Below, piece after piece: positions 12,801-21,707 of a DNA stretch of 64,000 nucleotides (position 1 is its first letter; every line of letters begins with the position of its first letter). Origin of the DNA: Candidatus Lightella neohaematopini (GTDB lineage: Bacteria > Pseudomonadota > Gammaproteobacteria > Enterobacterales > Enterobacteriaceae); assembly GCA_025728535.1 (NCBI GenBank), contig JAOBJO010000001.1:1-64000 (forward strand), read 5' to 3'. Under the pieces are notes generated by a model that saw only the letters and a list, made by a program, of their open reading frames with translations, had not been told where the DNA came from and ran no database searches. A program made the translations under genes and the position numbers.

Positions 12801-14903
12801 CTACTTATTTCGATTTTCTATTATGGTTTTAGTAATTTTATTTGGTGTTTCTTGATATTTAAAAAATTCCATAGAATATGATGCTCTACCTTGTGTTTGT
12901 GAACGTAAAGATGTAGCATAACCAAACATTTCTGCAAGCGGCACCTCAGCATATACAACTTTATTACTATTTAAATCATTTATACTACTAATAACTCCTC
13001 TACGTCTATTCAAATCACCAATAATATCACCCATGTAATTTTCTGGCGTAATAACTTCTATATTCATAATTGGTTCAAGTAAAACTGGTTGTGCTTTCAT
13101 AAAAGCTTCTTTAAAAGCTATAGCACTAGCTATCTTAAATGCTATTTCTGATGAATCAACTTCATGATATGATCCATCAAAAACAGTTACTTTAATATTA
13201 ACAATTGGATAACCAGCAAGAATACCAATACTCATTTGTTCACGGACACCTTTATCTATCGCTGGAATATATTCTTTCGGAATAACTCCACCAACTATCT
13301 CATTTACAAATTCATAATTTTTTTCTTTTGATTTAATTGGTTCAATACGTAACCAAACATGACCAAATTGACCTCTACCACCAGATTGGCGAATAAACTT
13401 ACCTTCTTGTTTGACTATTTTTTTTATAGTTTCTCTATATGAGACCTGTGGTTTACCAATATTAGCATGTACATCAAATTCACGATACATACGATCAACT
13501 AAAATTTCTAAATGTAATTCACCCATACCAGAAATAATAGTTTGACCAGATTCACGATTAATACAAAACTTAAAAGATGGATCTTCTTGCGTAAGGCGAA
13601 TTAAAGCAAAACTCATCTTTTCTTGGTCAATCTTAGTTTTTGGTTCTAATGATAAAGATATGACCGGTTCAGGAAATTCTATATTTTCTAAAATTATTGG
13701 ATGATCAGGATTACATAGTGTATCTCCTGTAGAAATATTTTTTAATCCTATTGCTGCAGCAATATCACCAGCTCTAACTTCTTTAATTTCATCTCTCTTA
13801 TTAGCATGCATTTGTACAATTCTACCAAGTCTTTCTTGTTTATTTTTTGTAGAATTAAATAATATTTGACCAGATTTTATAATTCCAGAATAAACTCTAA
13901 AAAATGTTAAATTACCTACAAATTGATCATTAGCTATCTTAAAAGCTAATGCAGAAAATGGTTCGCTATCTTTTGGAAGACGAAATGTATTAGTTTTTTT
14001 ATCCATAAGCACTCCGCTAATACTATTGATATCATTTGGAGATGGTAAGTAATCGATTATCGCATCTAACATGGTTTGAACACCTTTATTTTTAAAAGCA
14101 GAACCACAAGTTACTATAGTAATTTCATTATTTAATGATCTACAACGTAATGCTTTCTTAATTTCATCTTCATTAAGATGACCATATGATAGATACTTAT
14201 CCATTAACTTTTCTGAGCTTTCTGCTGCAGATTCTAGTAATTTTAAATGAAATGAATGTGATAACTCAAATAATTCTTTAGGTATATCCGTAATATTGTA
14301 TTTAATTCCATAATCTTTATCATTCCAAATAATTGCTTTCATTTTTATTAGATCTATTACTCCAATAAAATTATCTTCTTTTCCAATAGCTAACTGTATT
14401 GGTACAGGATTAGCATTTAGTTTATTTTTTAATTGTTCTATTACTTTTAAATAATCTGCTCCAATACGATCCATTTTATTTATGAATGCGATCCTAGGTA
14501 CCTTATATTTATTAACTTGTTTCCATACTGTTTCTGATTGTGGTTGTACCCCACCAACAGCACAGTAAATCATAACAGCACCATCTAATATTCTCATTGA
14601 TCGTTCTACTTCTACTGTAAAATCTACGTGTCCTGGAGTATCAATAATATTAATTCTATGTACATCAAATTGATTATATATACCAGACCAAAAACAAGTT
14701 GTTGCTGCTGAAGTAATTGTTATTCCCCGTTCTTGTTCTTGTATCATCCAATCCATAGTAGCATCACCATGATGAACTTCTCCAATTTTATGATTTACTC
14801 CAGTATAAAATAAAATTCTTTCAGTAGTAGTAGTTTTTCCTGCATCAATATGTGCACTTATACCAATATTACGATATCTAGTAATAGGTGTAACACGACT
14901 CAT
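12801..14903 (-). CDS. fusA: elongation factor G
   Basis: EF-G drives ribosomal translocation; about 700 aa (E. coli 704). GTPase motifs [23 protein letters not shown] and NKMDR are intact, followed by domains II-V ([12 protein letters not shown] in domain IV). I start at the ATG at 14903 ([14 protein letters not shown]) because it matches the family N-terminus and has an AGAGGA ribosome-binding site about 8 bases upstream. The open frame extends 17 codons further, but that would overlap rpsG and has no homology. Confidence 0.98.
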   Translation of the reverse strand: MSRVTPITRYRNIGISAHIDAGKTTTTERILFYTGVNHKIGEVHHGDATMDWMIQEQERGITITSAATTCFWSGIYNQFDVHRINIIDTPGHVDFTVEVERSMRILDGAVMIYCAVGGVQPQSETVWKQVNKYKVPRIAFINKMDRIGADYLKVIEQLKNKLNANPVPIQLAIGKEDNFIGVIDLIKMKAIIWNDKDYGIKYNITDIPKELFELSHSFHLKLLESAAESSEKLMDKYLSYGHLNEDEIKKALRCRSLNNEITIVTCGSAFKNKGVQTMLDAIIDYLPSPNDINSISGVLMDKKTNTFRLPKDSEPFSALAFKIANDQFVGNLTFFRVYSGIIKSGQILFNSTKNKQERLGRIVQMHANKRDEIKEVRAGDIAAAIGLKNISTGDTLCNPDHPIILENIEFPEPVISLSLEPKTKIDQEKMSFALIRLTQEDPSFKFCINRESGQTIISGMGELHLEILVDRMYREFDVHANIGKPQVSYRETIKKIVKQEGKFIRQSGGRGQFGHVWLRIEPIKSKEKNYEFVNEIVGGVIPKEYIPAIDKGVREQMSIGILAGYPIVNIKVTVFDGSYHEVDSSEIAFKIASAIAFKEAFMKAQPVLLEPIMNIEVITPENYMGDIIGDLNRRRGVISSINDLNSNKVVYAEVPLAEMFGYATSLRSQTQGRASYSMEFFKYQETPNKITKTIIENRNK

Positions 14904-14934
14904 ATGAATTCCTCTTCTAAAATAGTAAAATATA

Positions 14935-15405
14935 TTACCATCTATAATGAGCAAAAGCTTTATTTGCTTCTGCCATACGATGAGTATCCTCTCGTTTTTT
15001 TATTGCTAATCCTTTACTATTAATAGCATCAAATAATTCATTAGCTAAACGAATAATCATAGACTTATCTTTACGTTTACGGGCAGATAGAACTATCCAA
15101 CGTATTGCTAATGTATTTCTTCTATTTGTATTAACTTCTACTGGAATCTGATAAGTAGACCCACCAACTCGTCTAGATTTTATTTCTACAACTGGTCGTA
15201 CATTGGATAATGCTAATTCTAATATTTCTATCGGTTTTTTATTAACCTTCTGTTCCAATATATTCAAAGCACCATACAGTATTTTTTCCGCAATTGACTT
15301 TTTACCATTCTTCATAATAGTATTAATAAATTTTGCTAAAATCAGAGAATTAAATTTATAATCTGGTGAAATAACGCGTTTATCATTTGAACGTCTTCTA
15401 GACAT
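14935..15405 (-). CDS. rpsG: 30S ribosomal protein S7
   Basis: S7, which nucleates assembly of the 16S rRNA 3' domain; 156 aa. It contains [30 protein letters not shown] and the C-terminal [15 protein letters not shown]. The C-terminus ends at RW, matching the shorter (K-12-unlike) form. It lies between rpsL and fusA as in the str operon. Confidence 0.98.
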   Translation of the reverse strand: MSRRRSNDKRVISPDYKFNSLILAKFINTIMKNGKKSIAEKILYGALNILEQKVNKKPIEILELALSNVRPVVEIKSRRVGGSTYQIPVEVNTNRRNTLAIRWIVLSARKRKDKSMIIRLANELFDAINSKGLAIKKREDTHRMAEANKAFAHYRW

Positions 15406-15464
15406 TTAACTTCCTATTATAAAATAAATTATATTAAAATTTTATATATTAAATAAATTAACAA

Positions 15465-15833
15465 TTAATTTTTTTTAGTACCATATTTTGATCTACCATT
15501 CTTACGGTTTTTAACTCCTGAAAAATCTAATGCTCCTCTTACAGTATGATATCTTACTCCTGGTAAATCTTTTACTCTACCTCCTCTAATAAGAACAACT
15601 GAATGCTCTTGTAAATTATGTCCTTCTCCACCTATATATGAGGTAACTTCAAAACCATTAGTTAGTTTTACTCGACATACTTTTCGTAAAGCAGAATTAG
15701 GTTTTTTCGGAGTTGTAGTGTAAACACGAGTACATATTCCCCTTTTTTGTGGACATTGACTTAAAGCTGGAACATTATTCTTTATACTTTTTATAGATCT
15801 TGCTTTACGTACTAATTGATTTATAGTAACCAT
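15465..15833 (-). CDS. rpsL: 30S ribosomal protein S12
   Basis: S12 at the decoding centre; 122 aa from the ATG at 15833 ([10 protein letters not shown], matching the E. coli N-terminus). An in-frame GTG two codons upstream (15839) sits closer to the AAGAGG ribosome-binding site at 15846-15851 and may be used instead. The decoding loop [13 protein letters not shown] keeps Lys at both positions where streptomycin-resistance changes occur. It is the first gene of the long minus-strand translation/transcription cluster. Confidence 0.97.
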   Translation of the reverse strand: MVTINQLVRKARSIKSIKNNVPALSQCPQKRGICTRVYTTTPKKPNSALRKVCRVKLTNGFEVTSYIGGEGHNLQEHSVVLIRGGRVKDLPGVRYHTVRGALDFSGVKNRKNGRSKYGTKKN

Positions 15834-15924
15834 AAACACAATTAACCTCTTAGTTTTAATAGTTAATATAAAATTAATTATATTTTTTAATTATATTAAC
15901 TAGAATAATTTAACTTACTTAGTA

Positions 15925-15954
15925 AGTATAACATATTTATAGTTAAACTACTAG
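15925..15954 (-). promoter_or_regulatory. candidate promoter before rpsL
   Basis: In the 156-base pabA-rpsL spacer the minus strand has a good -10 hexamer TATACT (15925-15930) preceded by TG-like bases. The -35 element is weak. It lies about 90 bases before rpsL, and this is the only sizeable spacer ahead of the cluster. A short inverted repeat (ACTTAC-TTA-GTAAGT) overlaps it. Confidence 0.35.
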
Positions 15955-15989
15955 CTAATAACTAGTATTTGTTCGATACAGTTTATTTA

Positions 15990-16571
15990 TTATTTATAAT
16001 AAATAAAGTTGTATAATATTTTTATTCCATATTCACTAATAATACTCTCTGGATGAAATTGTATTCCATATAATGGTAAACTACAATGTTTAATAGCCAT
16101 AATCTCTTTATTATTATTATATATACTCCAAGCATTAATTAATAAACAGTTTGGTAAATTTTCTGTAGAGATAGTTAATGAGTTATATCTTGCTGCTTTA
16201 AATGGATTATTTATATTACAAAATATATTTTTTTTATTATGAATAATTTTAGATTGCTTACCGTGCATAATTAAATTTGATTTTGTAATTTTTGCTCCAA
16301 ATACTTTACCTATTATTTGGTGACCTAAACATATACCTAATATAGGTATAGTACTAGAAAAATACTCTATTATCTTTGAGGATATATTTAATGCATTAGG
16401 TGATCCTGGACCAGGAAGAATTATTATCTTATCCGGATTAATATTATTAATATCATTAATATTTATTATATCATGTTTATACATTATAACATCACTAATA
16501 CCAATCATTTTAATATAATGATATGTGTTCCAATTAAATGAGTCATAATTATCTATCAATAGTATTTTCAT
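15990..16571 (-). CDS. pabA: glutamine amidotransferase, aminodeoxychorismate/anthranilate synthase component II
   Basis: Class I glutamine amidotransferase that passes ammonia from glutamine to a chorismate-binding partner (PabB or TrpE); 193 aa against 187 for E. coli PabA. The catalytic triad is visible: Cys81 in GICLGHQ, His173 and Glu175 in FHPES. I choose pabA over trpG from E. coli synteny (pabA lies near rpsL and trpS) and the AWS...EIMAIKH segment. The usual RYHSL motif reads RYNSL. Eleven bases separate it from trpS. The partner subunit is not in the window, so folate versus tryptophan use is inferred. Confidence 0.8.
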   Translation of the reverse strand: MKILLIDNYDSFNWNTYHYIKMIGISDVIMYKHDIININDINNINPDKIIILPGPGSPNALNISSKIIEYFSSTIPILGICLGHQIIGKVFGAKITKSNLIMHGKQSKIIHNKKNIFCNINNPFKAARYNSLTISTENLPNCLLINAWSIYNNNKEIMAIKHCSLPLYGIQFHPESIISEYGIKILYNFIYYK

Positions 16572-16582
16572 AGCATTATTAA

Positions 16583-17584
16583 TTATTTTATATTGATTAC
16601 TTTATATACCCTATTTAAAGTATTTCTAGCTATAGTTTTAGCTTTTTTATTACCACTAATTAATATATTATTTAAATATTTTTCTTTATTTCTTATAGAA
16701 TAATACTTCTTTTGTATCTTAAATAAAATATTATTAATTTCACTAGCTACTATTTTTTTAAGTTGAGTATAATTAATATTATTAAGATCATTTTCTAAAT
16801 TTATTATGCTTGTATTAGTTAGCACAGACAATATATTTAATAAATTAGAAATACCTGGTTTATTTTTTAAATCGTATTTTATAATTGGTGGATTATCAGA
16901 ATCAGTAATAGCGTTATTAATTTTTTTTATAACTAATTCTGGTTCATCAAGTAAGGAAATATAATTATTATTATTACTATCCGATTTAGACATTTTTCTC
17001 ATAGGATTAAGTAAAGATGTTATTTTTCCTATTTTTGCTATAATTGGTTGTGGTATAGTAAAAATATTACCATATTTTTTATTAAAATTCCTTGCTACTT
17101 TTCTACTAAATTCTAAGTGTTGTTTTTGATCATAACCTACCGGTACATAATTAGTTTGATATAATAATATATCTGACGCCATTAATATTGGATAAGTAAA
17201 TAATCCAACTGTAATTTTATTTGATAAATAGTTATATTTCATATAACTATTTTTAAATTGTGTCATATACTTTAATGTATTCCAATTAATGTAACAACTA
17301 AGTATCCAGTGTAATTGACTATGCTCAACTATTTCTGATTGTAAACAAATAATATTTATATCAGGACTAACACCACAGGCTAAGTATAACGCTAATGTAT
17401 TTAGTGATAATACTTTTAAATTACTATAATTATTACTAGTAATTGCATGTAAATCAGCTATACAGTAAATACATTTATAACTATCTTGTATATTTATCCA
17501 TTGTTTAATTGCGCCAATATAATTACCAATTGTTAAATTATTTGATGGCTGTATAGCGCTAAAAACTATATTTTTAGTTGACAT
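16583..17584 (-). CDS. trpS: tryptophan--tRNA ligase
   Basis: Class I synthetase charging tRNA-Trp; 333 aa (E. coli 334). The HIGH-equivalent is TIGNY (residues 18-22) and the KMSKSD loop is at 197-202. Substrate-pocket segments such as CIADLHAIT (41-49) and PILMASDILLYQ are conserved. It lies in the pabA-trpS-rpe-aroB-aroK run that keeps E. coli order, with gph, dam and damX deleted. Confidence 0.97.
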   Translation of the reverse strand: MSTKNIVFSAIQPSNNLTIGNYIGAIKQWINIQDSYKCIYCIADLHAITSNNYSNLKVLSLNTLALYLACGVSPDINIICLQSEIVEHSQLHWILSCYINWNTLKYMTQFKNSYMKYNYLSNKITVGLFTYPILMASDILLYQTNYVPVGYDQKQHLEFSRKVARNFNKKYGNIFTIPQPIIAKIGKITSLLNPMRKMSKSDSNNNNYISLLDEPELVIKKINNAITDSDNPPIIKYDLKNKPGISNLLNILSVLTNTSIINLENDLNNINYTQLKKIVASEINNILFKIQKKYYSIRNKEKYLNNILISGNKKAKTIARNTLNRVYKVINIK

Positions 17585-17641
17585 AATTTTATAGCTTAAT
17601 ATTAAAATTTAGTTAATTAAAATAATATTACCATAAATATG

Positions 17642-18316
17642 TTATATGTTATTGTCTAGTATTTTTGATTTAATATTTTTTATAGTTAAAGAATAATTAC
17701 TGCTATTAAATATTTCTGATCCAATAATAAAAATATTTGCCCCCATTTTAGAAATTATCCCTACATTTTCTAATTTAATACCACCATCAACAGCAATATC
17801 AATATTTAAATTATTATTTGTTATAATATTATTTAATTTACTTATTTTGCTTAATATAGATGGTATAAATAATTGATTACTGAATCCTGGATTAACTGAC
17901 ATAATTAATACTAAATCTATCTTATCCATAACATATTCTAAAAATGATAATGGTGTAGCTGGATTAAATGCTAACCCAGCTTTACATCCGTAACCTCTAA
18001 TAGTTTGTAATAGTTTATCTATATGATTAGTTGCTTCTACATGAAAAGATATATAATTAGCTCCAGCATTAACAAAATCTAATATTAGTGGTTCTATCGG
18101 ATTAACCATTAAATGGACATCAATCGGAATAGTAATACCGTAGTTTCTTAATGATTTTAATACTAATGGTCCAATAGTTAGATTTGGTACGTAATGATTA
18201 TCCATAACGTCAAAATGTATTAAATCTACTCCTGCCTGTATTAAATTTTCTATGTCTTGACCAAGAAAAGCAAAATTAGCAGAAATAATAGATGCAGAAA
18301 TTAATATTTTTTTCAT
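17642..18316 (-). CDS. rpe: ribulose-phosphate 3-epimerase
   Basis: Interconverts ribulose 5-phosphate and xylulose 5-phosphate in the non-oxidative pentose phosphate pathway; 224 aa, family length. The TIM-barrel motifs SASIISANFAFLGQD, HFDVMDNHYVPNLTIGP, DVHLMV, VNPGFSNQ and DGGI are intact, including the metal-binding His/Asp positions. It is 5 bases downstream of aroB. Its flux could supply erythrose 4-phosphate, a precursor of the aroB pathway, but that is inference. Confidence 0.97.
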   Translation of the reverse strand: MKKILISASIISANFAFLGQDIENLIQAGVDLIHFDVMDNHYVPNLTIGPLVLKSLRNYGITIPIDVHLMVNPIEPLILDFVNAGANYISFHVEATNHIDKLLQTIRGYGCKAGLAFNPATPLSFLEYVMDKIDLVLIMSVNPGFSNQLFIPSILSKISKLNNIITNNNLNIDIAVDGGIKLENVGIISKMGANIFIIGSEIFNSSNYSLTIKNIKSKILDNNI

Positions 18317-18321
18317 TTTAT

Positions 18322-19416
18322 TTATAACTTTGAAAGTAAATCTTGTTCACTATCTAAAATAGATTTAGCTATTATCTTTTTATCTACATTATAAAATATT
18401 TTTGCTATTCCAATACTAACTGGAAGTATTAAGTTAATACTATTTATATTATTTTTCTTATCATTTTTTATAATATTAATATAATCATTGATACTCATAT
18501 TTTCTGGACCAAATATAGGTAACTTAGCTTTTATAATTAGTGATCTAATTAATTTAGCATGTTTAATTTTAATAATATTAAGATTTAAGGAAATATAAGT
18601 AGCTATAATCATACCAACAGCAACTGCTGAACCATGAGACCAATCATTATAATTAACGTATTTTTCAATTGCGTGACCAAAGGTATGTCCAAAATTTAAT
18701 AATACTCTTGGTATATTGTTAATTGTATTTTTATTTACTATACTTGCTTTTAATTTACAACAAGTAACAACACATTTATATAAGAATTTTAATTTTTTTA
18801 AAATTAAATTTTTTAAGTTTTTTTCTATCCAAAAGAAAAAATTTTTATCCATTATTATACTATATTTAATAACTTCTGATAATCCAGAATACATTTCTTT
18901 TTCTGATAACGTATTTAAAAAATTTAATCCAATTACTACTAATTTAGGTTCATAAAATGTACCAATCATATTTTTGCCGTACTTATGATTTATAGAAGTT
19001 TTATTTCCTATAGAAGCATCTATTTGAGATAGTAAAGTGGTAGGAATATGAATAATATCAATACCTCTTTTATAAATAGAAGCAATAAAACCTGATATAT
19101 CACTTATCACACCCCCCCCAAAAGAAATAATGATAGTATTATTATCATAATTTTTTTTTAAAAGTACCGAAATAATGCTATTTACTGTTGTCATAGTTTT
19201 ATATTGCTCACCATCAGGAATAATAATATATTCTAAGTAAGTAACAATATTACAAAATAATTTTTTTAATTTTTTTAAATATAATGATGCAATTAATTTA
19301 TTTGTTATAATTAATATTCTTTTATTTTTTAAAATGTTAAAATTACAAAATGATTCATTAAATAAATTATGTGATATTAAAACACTGCATGAATTATATT
19401 TTAATAATATTTTCAT
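18322..19416 (-). CDS. aroB: 3-dehydroquinate synthase
   Basis: Second step of the shikimate pathway, DAHP to 3-dehydroquinate, NAD- and metal-dependent; 364 aa (E. coli 362). PDGEQYKT, PTTLLSQIDASIG and the metal ligands Glu181 (SEVIKY), the GHTFGHAIE histidine and His261 (WSHGSA) are present. Two glycine-rich motifs differ from E. coli: GGGVIGD reads GGGVISD (102-106), and VGGKT reads IGNKT (136-140). The GGG codons form a run of eight G. The ATG overlaps the aroK stop (ATGA), so the pair is coupled. Confidence 0.96.
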   Translation of the reverse strand: MKILLKYNSCSVLISHNLFNESFCNFNILKNKRILIITNKLIASLYLKKLKKLFCNIVTYLEYIIIPDGEQYKTMTTVNSIISVLLKKNYDNNTIIISFGGGVISDISGFIASIYKRGIDIIHIPTTLLSQIDASIGNKTSINHKYGKNMIGTFYEPKLVVIGLNFLNTLSEKEMYSGLSEVIKYSIIMDKNFFFWIEKNLKNLILKKLKFLYKCVVTCCKLKASIVNKNTINNIPRVLLNFGHTFGHAIEKYVNYNDWSHGSAVAVGMIIATYISLNLNIIKIKHAKLIRSLIIKAKLPIFGPENMSINDYINIIKNDKKNNINSINLILPVSIGIAKIFYNVDKKIIAKSILDSEQDLLSKL

Positions 19417-19928
19417 AAATTAATTAATTTCACAATATTATTAGTAATATCATTAATATTCTTTTTATCTGTATTAATTATAAAATCACAAATTGACTCG
19501 TATAAATGATTACGTTTATCTGATAAATATTCTAGCATAACTTTAGGATGATTTAATTTTAACAATGGTCTATTAATACAATGATTCATTCTTGATAATT
19601 GTGATTTAATACTAGTTTTTAGATAAATTACTTTCCCATACAATGGTAAGTACTTTAATAATACCTTTGATTTTATAGAACCTCCACCAGTAGATAATAA
19701 TATGTTATTCTTATTTATTAAATTTAATATAATATCTATTTCAATTTTTCTAAATACGTTTTCTCCAATATTAAAAATTTTATTTATACTAGTTTTAGTA
19801 AAATTTTGTATTTCATAATCAGAGTCAAAAAATGACATGTTTAATTTTTTAGATAGACAAAAACCAATAGTAGTTTTGCCAGAAAACATTGGTCCAATTA
19901 AAAATATATTTCTTTTTTTACTTATCAT
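19413..19928 (-). CDS. aroK: shikimate kinase
   Basis: Phosphorylates shikimate with ATP; 171 aa (E. coli AroK 173). The Walker A loop GPMFSGKTT is at 12-20, with Phe and Thr replacing the usual Gly-Ala and Ser. The Asp-rich FFDSDYE and shikimate-binding TGGGSI (80-85) follow, and RMNHCINRPLL is the lid region. The synteny with aroB says AroK rather than AroL. It is transcribed divergently from pckA across 174 bases. Confidence 0.94.
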   Translation of the reverse strand: MISKKRNIFLIGPMFSGKTTIGFCLSKKLNMSFFDSDYEIQNFTKTSINKIFNIGENVFRKIEIDIILNLINKNNILLSTGGGSIKSKVLLKYLPLYGKVIYLKTSIKSQLSRMNHCINRPLLKLNHPKVMLEYLSDKRNHLYESICDFIINTDKKNINDITNNIVKLINL

Positions 19929-20082
19929 AAGTATTAATGTATATTAAACTATCTTTTGTGATAAATTTATTTGTGTTAAATTATTATATTATTATATTTT
20001 TTTATAAAAATTATTAAATTTAATTACAAATATATTTAATTTTTTATATTAACTTAAAATTTATATCTAGTTTTTATTTTAG

Positions 20083-20098
20083 TGAACTAGTAAGTTCA
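20083..20098 (+). promoter_or_regulatory. hairpin and start-stop codon pair at the pckA start
   Basis: A 6-bp inverted repeat (TGAACT-AGTA-AGTTCA) ends 4 bases before the pckA ATG, where a ribosome-binding site would normally be, and no Shine-Dalgarno sequence is visible. Just after it the sequence ATGTAATG offers an ATG-TAA minimal reading frame immediately before the real start. Whether either affects translation is unknown. Confidence 0.3.
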
Positions 20099-20102
20099 TG
20101 TA

Positions 20103-21704
20103 ATGAATATTAATAATTTAAAAAAAGAAATAAAACAATATGGTATAAAAAAAATTAAGAAAATACTATATAATTCTAGTTTTTCCATACTTATTAAAGA
20201 GGAACAAAATTTAAACTTATCTAATTTAAAAAAAGTAATAGTTACTAACTACGGTGCTATTTCAATAAATACAGTTCCATTTACAGGTAGATCACCATTA
20301 GATAAATATATAGTATATGATGATAATACTAAAAATAGAATTTGGTGGATGAATAAAAGTAATAAATCAATAGATACCAAAACTTGGGTTTTTCTAAAAA
20401 AATTAGTTGTTAATCAACTTAATCACAAAAAGATATTTGTTATTGATTTTTTTTGTGGTACTGATATACATAATAGACTAAGAATTAGATTTATTACAGA
20501 AATACCTTGGCAAATACATTTTATAAAAAATATGTTTGTCATACCAAGTAAACAAGACTTGGAAGGATTCAAACCAGATTTTATCATATTAAATGGTGCT
20601 AGATGTAAAAATAAAACATGGAATAAGTATAACTTAAATTCAGAAATATTTATTGCTTTTAACTTTACCGAAAACATACAAATTATAGGTGGAACTTTAT
20701 ATAACGGAGAGATAAAAAAAGGAATATTCCTAATTATGAATTACTTTTTACCATCTAATAATATTTTACCAATGCATTGTGCAGCTAATATGAGTAAAAA
20801 TAATGATGTTAATTTATTTTTTGGTTTATCAGGTACTGGAAAAACTACATTATCTAATGTAAAAAATTATTATTTAATAGGAGATGATGAACACGGTTGG
20901 AATAATAACGGTTATGTATTTAATTTTGAAGCAGGATGCTATGCTAAGACTATTAATTTAACAAGTATTAATAATTCAGAAATATTTTCTGCCATAAAAA
21001 ATAATTCTATGTTAGAAAATGTAGTAGTTTTAGATAATGGTTTTGTAGATTTTTCTAGCGATAGAAATACAGAAAATACTAGGGTATCTTTTCCAATTAA
21101 TTATATTAGAAAAAATAAACCTAAATTATTTATGAGTAATGTTAGGAATATAATATTTTTAACTGCTGATTATTTTAGAGTATTACCATTAGTGTCAATT
21201 TTATCATTAAAACAATCTTTATATTATTTTTTATCAGGTTTTACTACGAAATTATCAAATACAGAATTAAATATATTTAAACCAACTCCAACATTTTCAG
21301 CTTGCTTTGCTGAACCATTTTTACCACTGCATCCAATTATTTATACTGAATTGTTAATTAATCGTTTATTAAAAAATAAAATTAATGTATTTTTAGTCAA
21401 TACTGGATGGGATTATTATAATAATCGTATATCTATTAGAAAAACTAAAATTATAATAAATAATATATTAAATTTTAATATTAATAAAAGATTATCAAGT
21501 ACTATACCAATATTTAACTTATCAATTCCTAAATTTTTAAATGGATTAGATTCTAATTTATTAGATCCACGTAATTATTATAAAGATAAAAAAATATGGA
21601 TATATAAAGCAAAAATATTAGCAAGATTATTAAAAAAAAATTTTAATAGGTTTTTAGATACTAATTTAGGTAAAATTATAGCTAAAGCCGGGCCTAAAAT
21701 TTAA
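20103..21704 (+). CDS. pckA: phosphoenolpyruvate carboxykinase (ATP)
   Basis: Converts oxaloacetate and ATP to phosphoenolpyruvate and CO2; 533 aa (E. coli 540). Substrate Arg in TGRSPLDKY (61-69), the MHCAANM metal-binding segment (224-230), P-loop GLSGTGKTT (241-249), kinase-2 DDEHGW (261-266) and NTRVSFP are conserved. FEGGCYAK reads FEAGCYAK (275-282), and the later ACFGAAF segment reads ACFAEPF. The order aroK-pckA-bioH follows E. coli. Retention in a reduced genome suggests phosphoenolpyruvate is made from C4 acids, perhaps for the shikimate pathway. Confidence 0.96.
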   Translation: MNINNLKKEIKQYGIKKIKKILYNSSFSILIKEEQNLNLSNLKKVIVTNYGAISINTVPFTGRSPLDKYIVYDDNTKNRIWWMNKSNKSIDTKTWVFLKKLVVNQLNHKKIFVIDFFCGTDIHNRLRIRFITEIPWQIHFIKNMFVIPSKQDLEGFKPDFIILNGARCKNKTWNKYNLNSEIFIAFNFTENIQIIGGTLYNGEIKKGIFLIMNYFLPSNNILPMHCAANMSKNNDVNLFFGLSGTGKTTLSNVKNYYLIGDDEHGWNNNGYVFNFEAGCYAKTINLTSINNSEIFSAIKNNSMLENVVVLDNGFVDFSSDRNTENTRVSFPINYIRKNKPKLFMSNVRNIIFLTADYFRVLPLVSILSLKQSLYYFLSGFTTKLSNTELNIFKPTPTFSACFAEPFLPLHPIIYTELLINRLLKNKINVFLVNTGWDYYNNRISIRKTKIIINNILNFNINKRLSSTIPIFNLSIPKFLNGLDSNLLDPRNYYKDKKIWIYKAKILARLLKKNFNRFLDTNLGKIIAKAGPKI

Positions 21705-21707
21705 TTT

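Noticed and set aside
14904-14954. Upstream extension of fusA by 17 codons
   Set aside because: It would overlap rpsG, has no homology, and the ATG at 14903 has its own ribosome-binding site.
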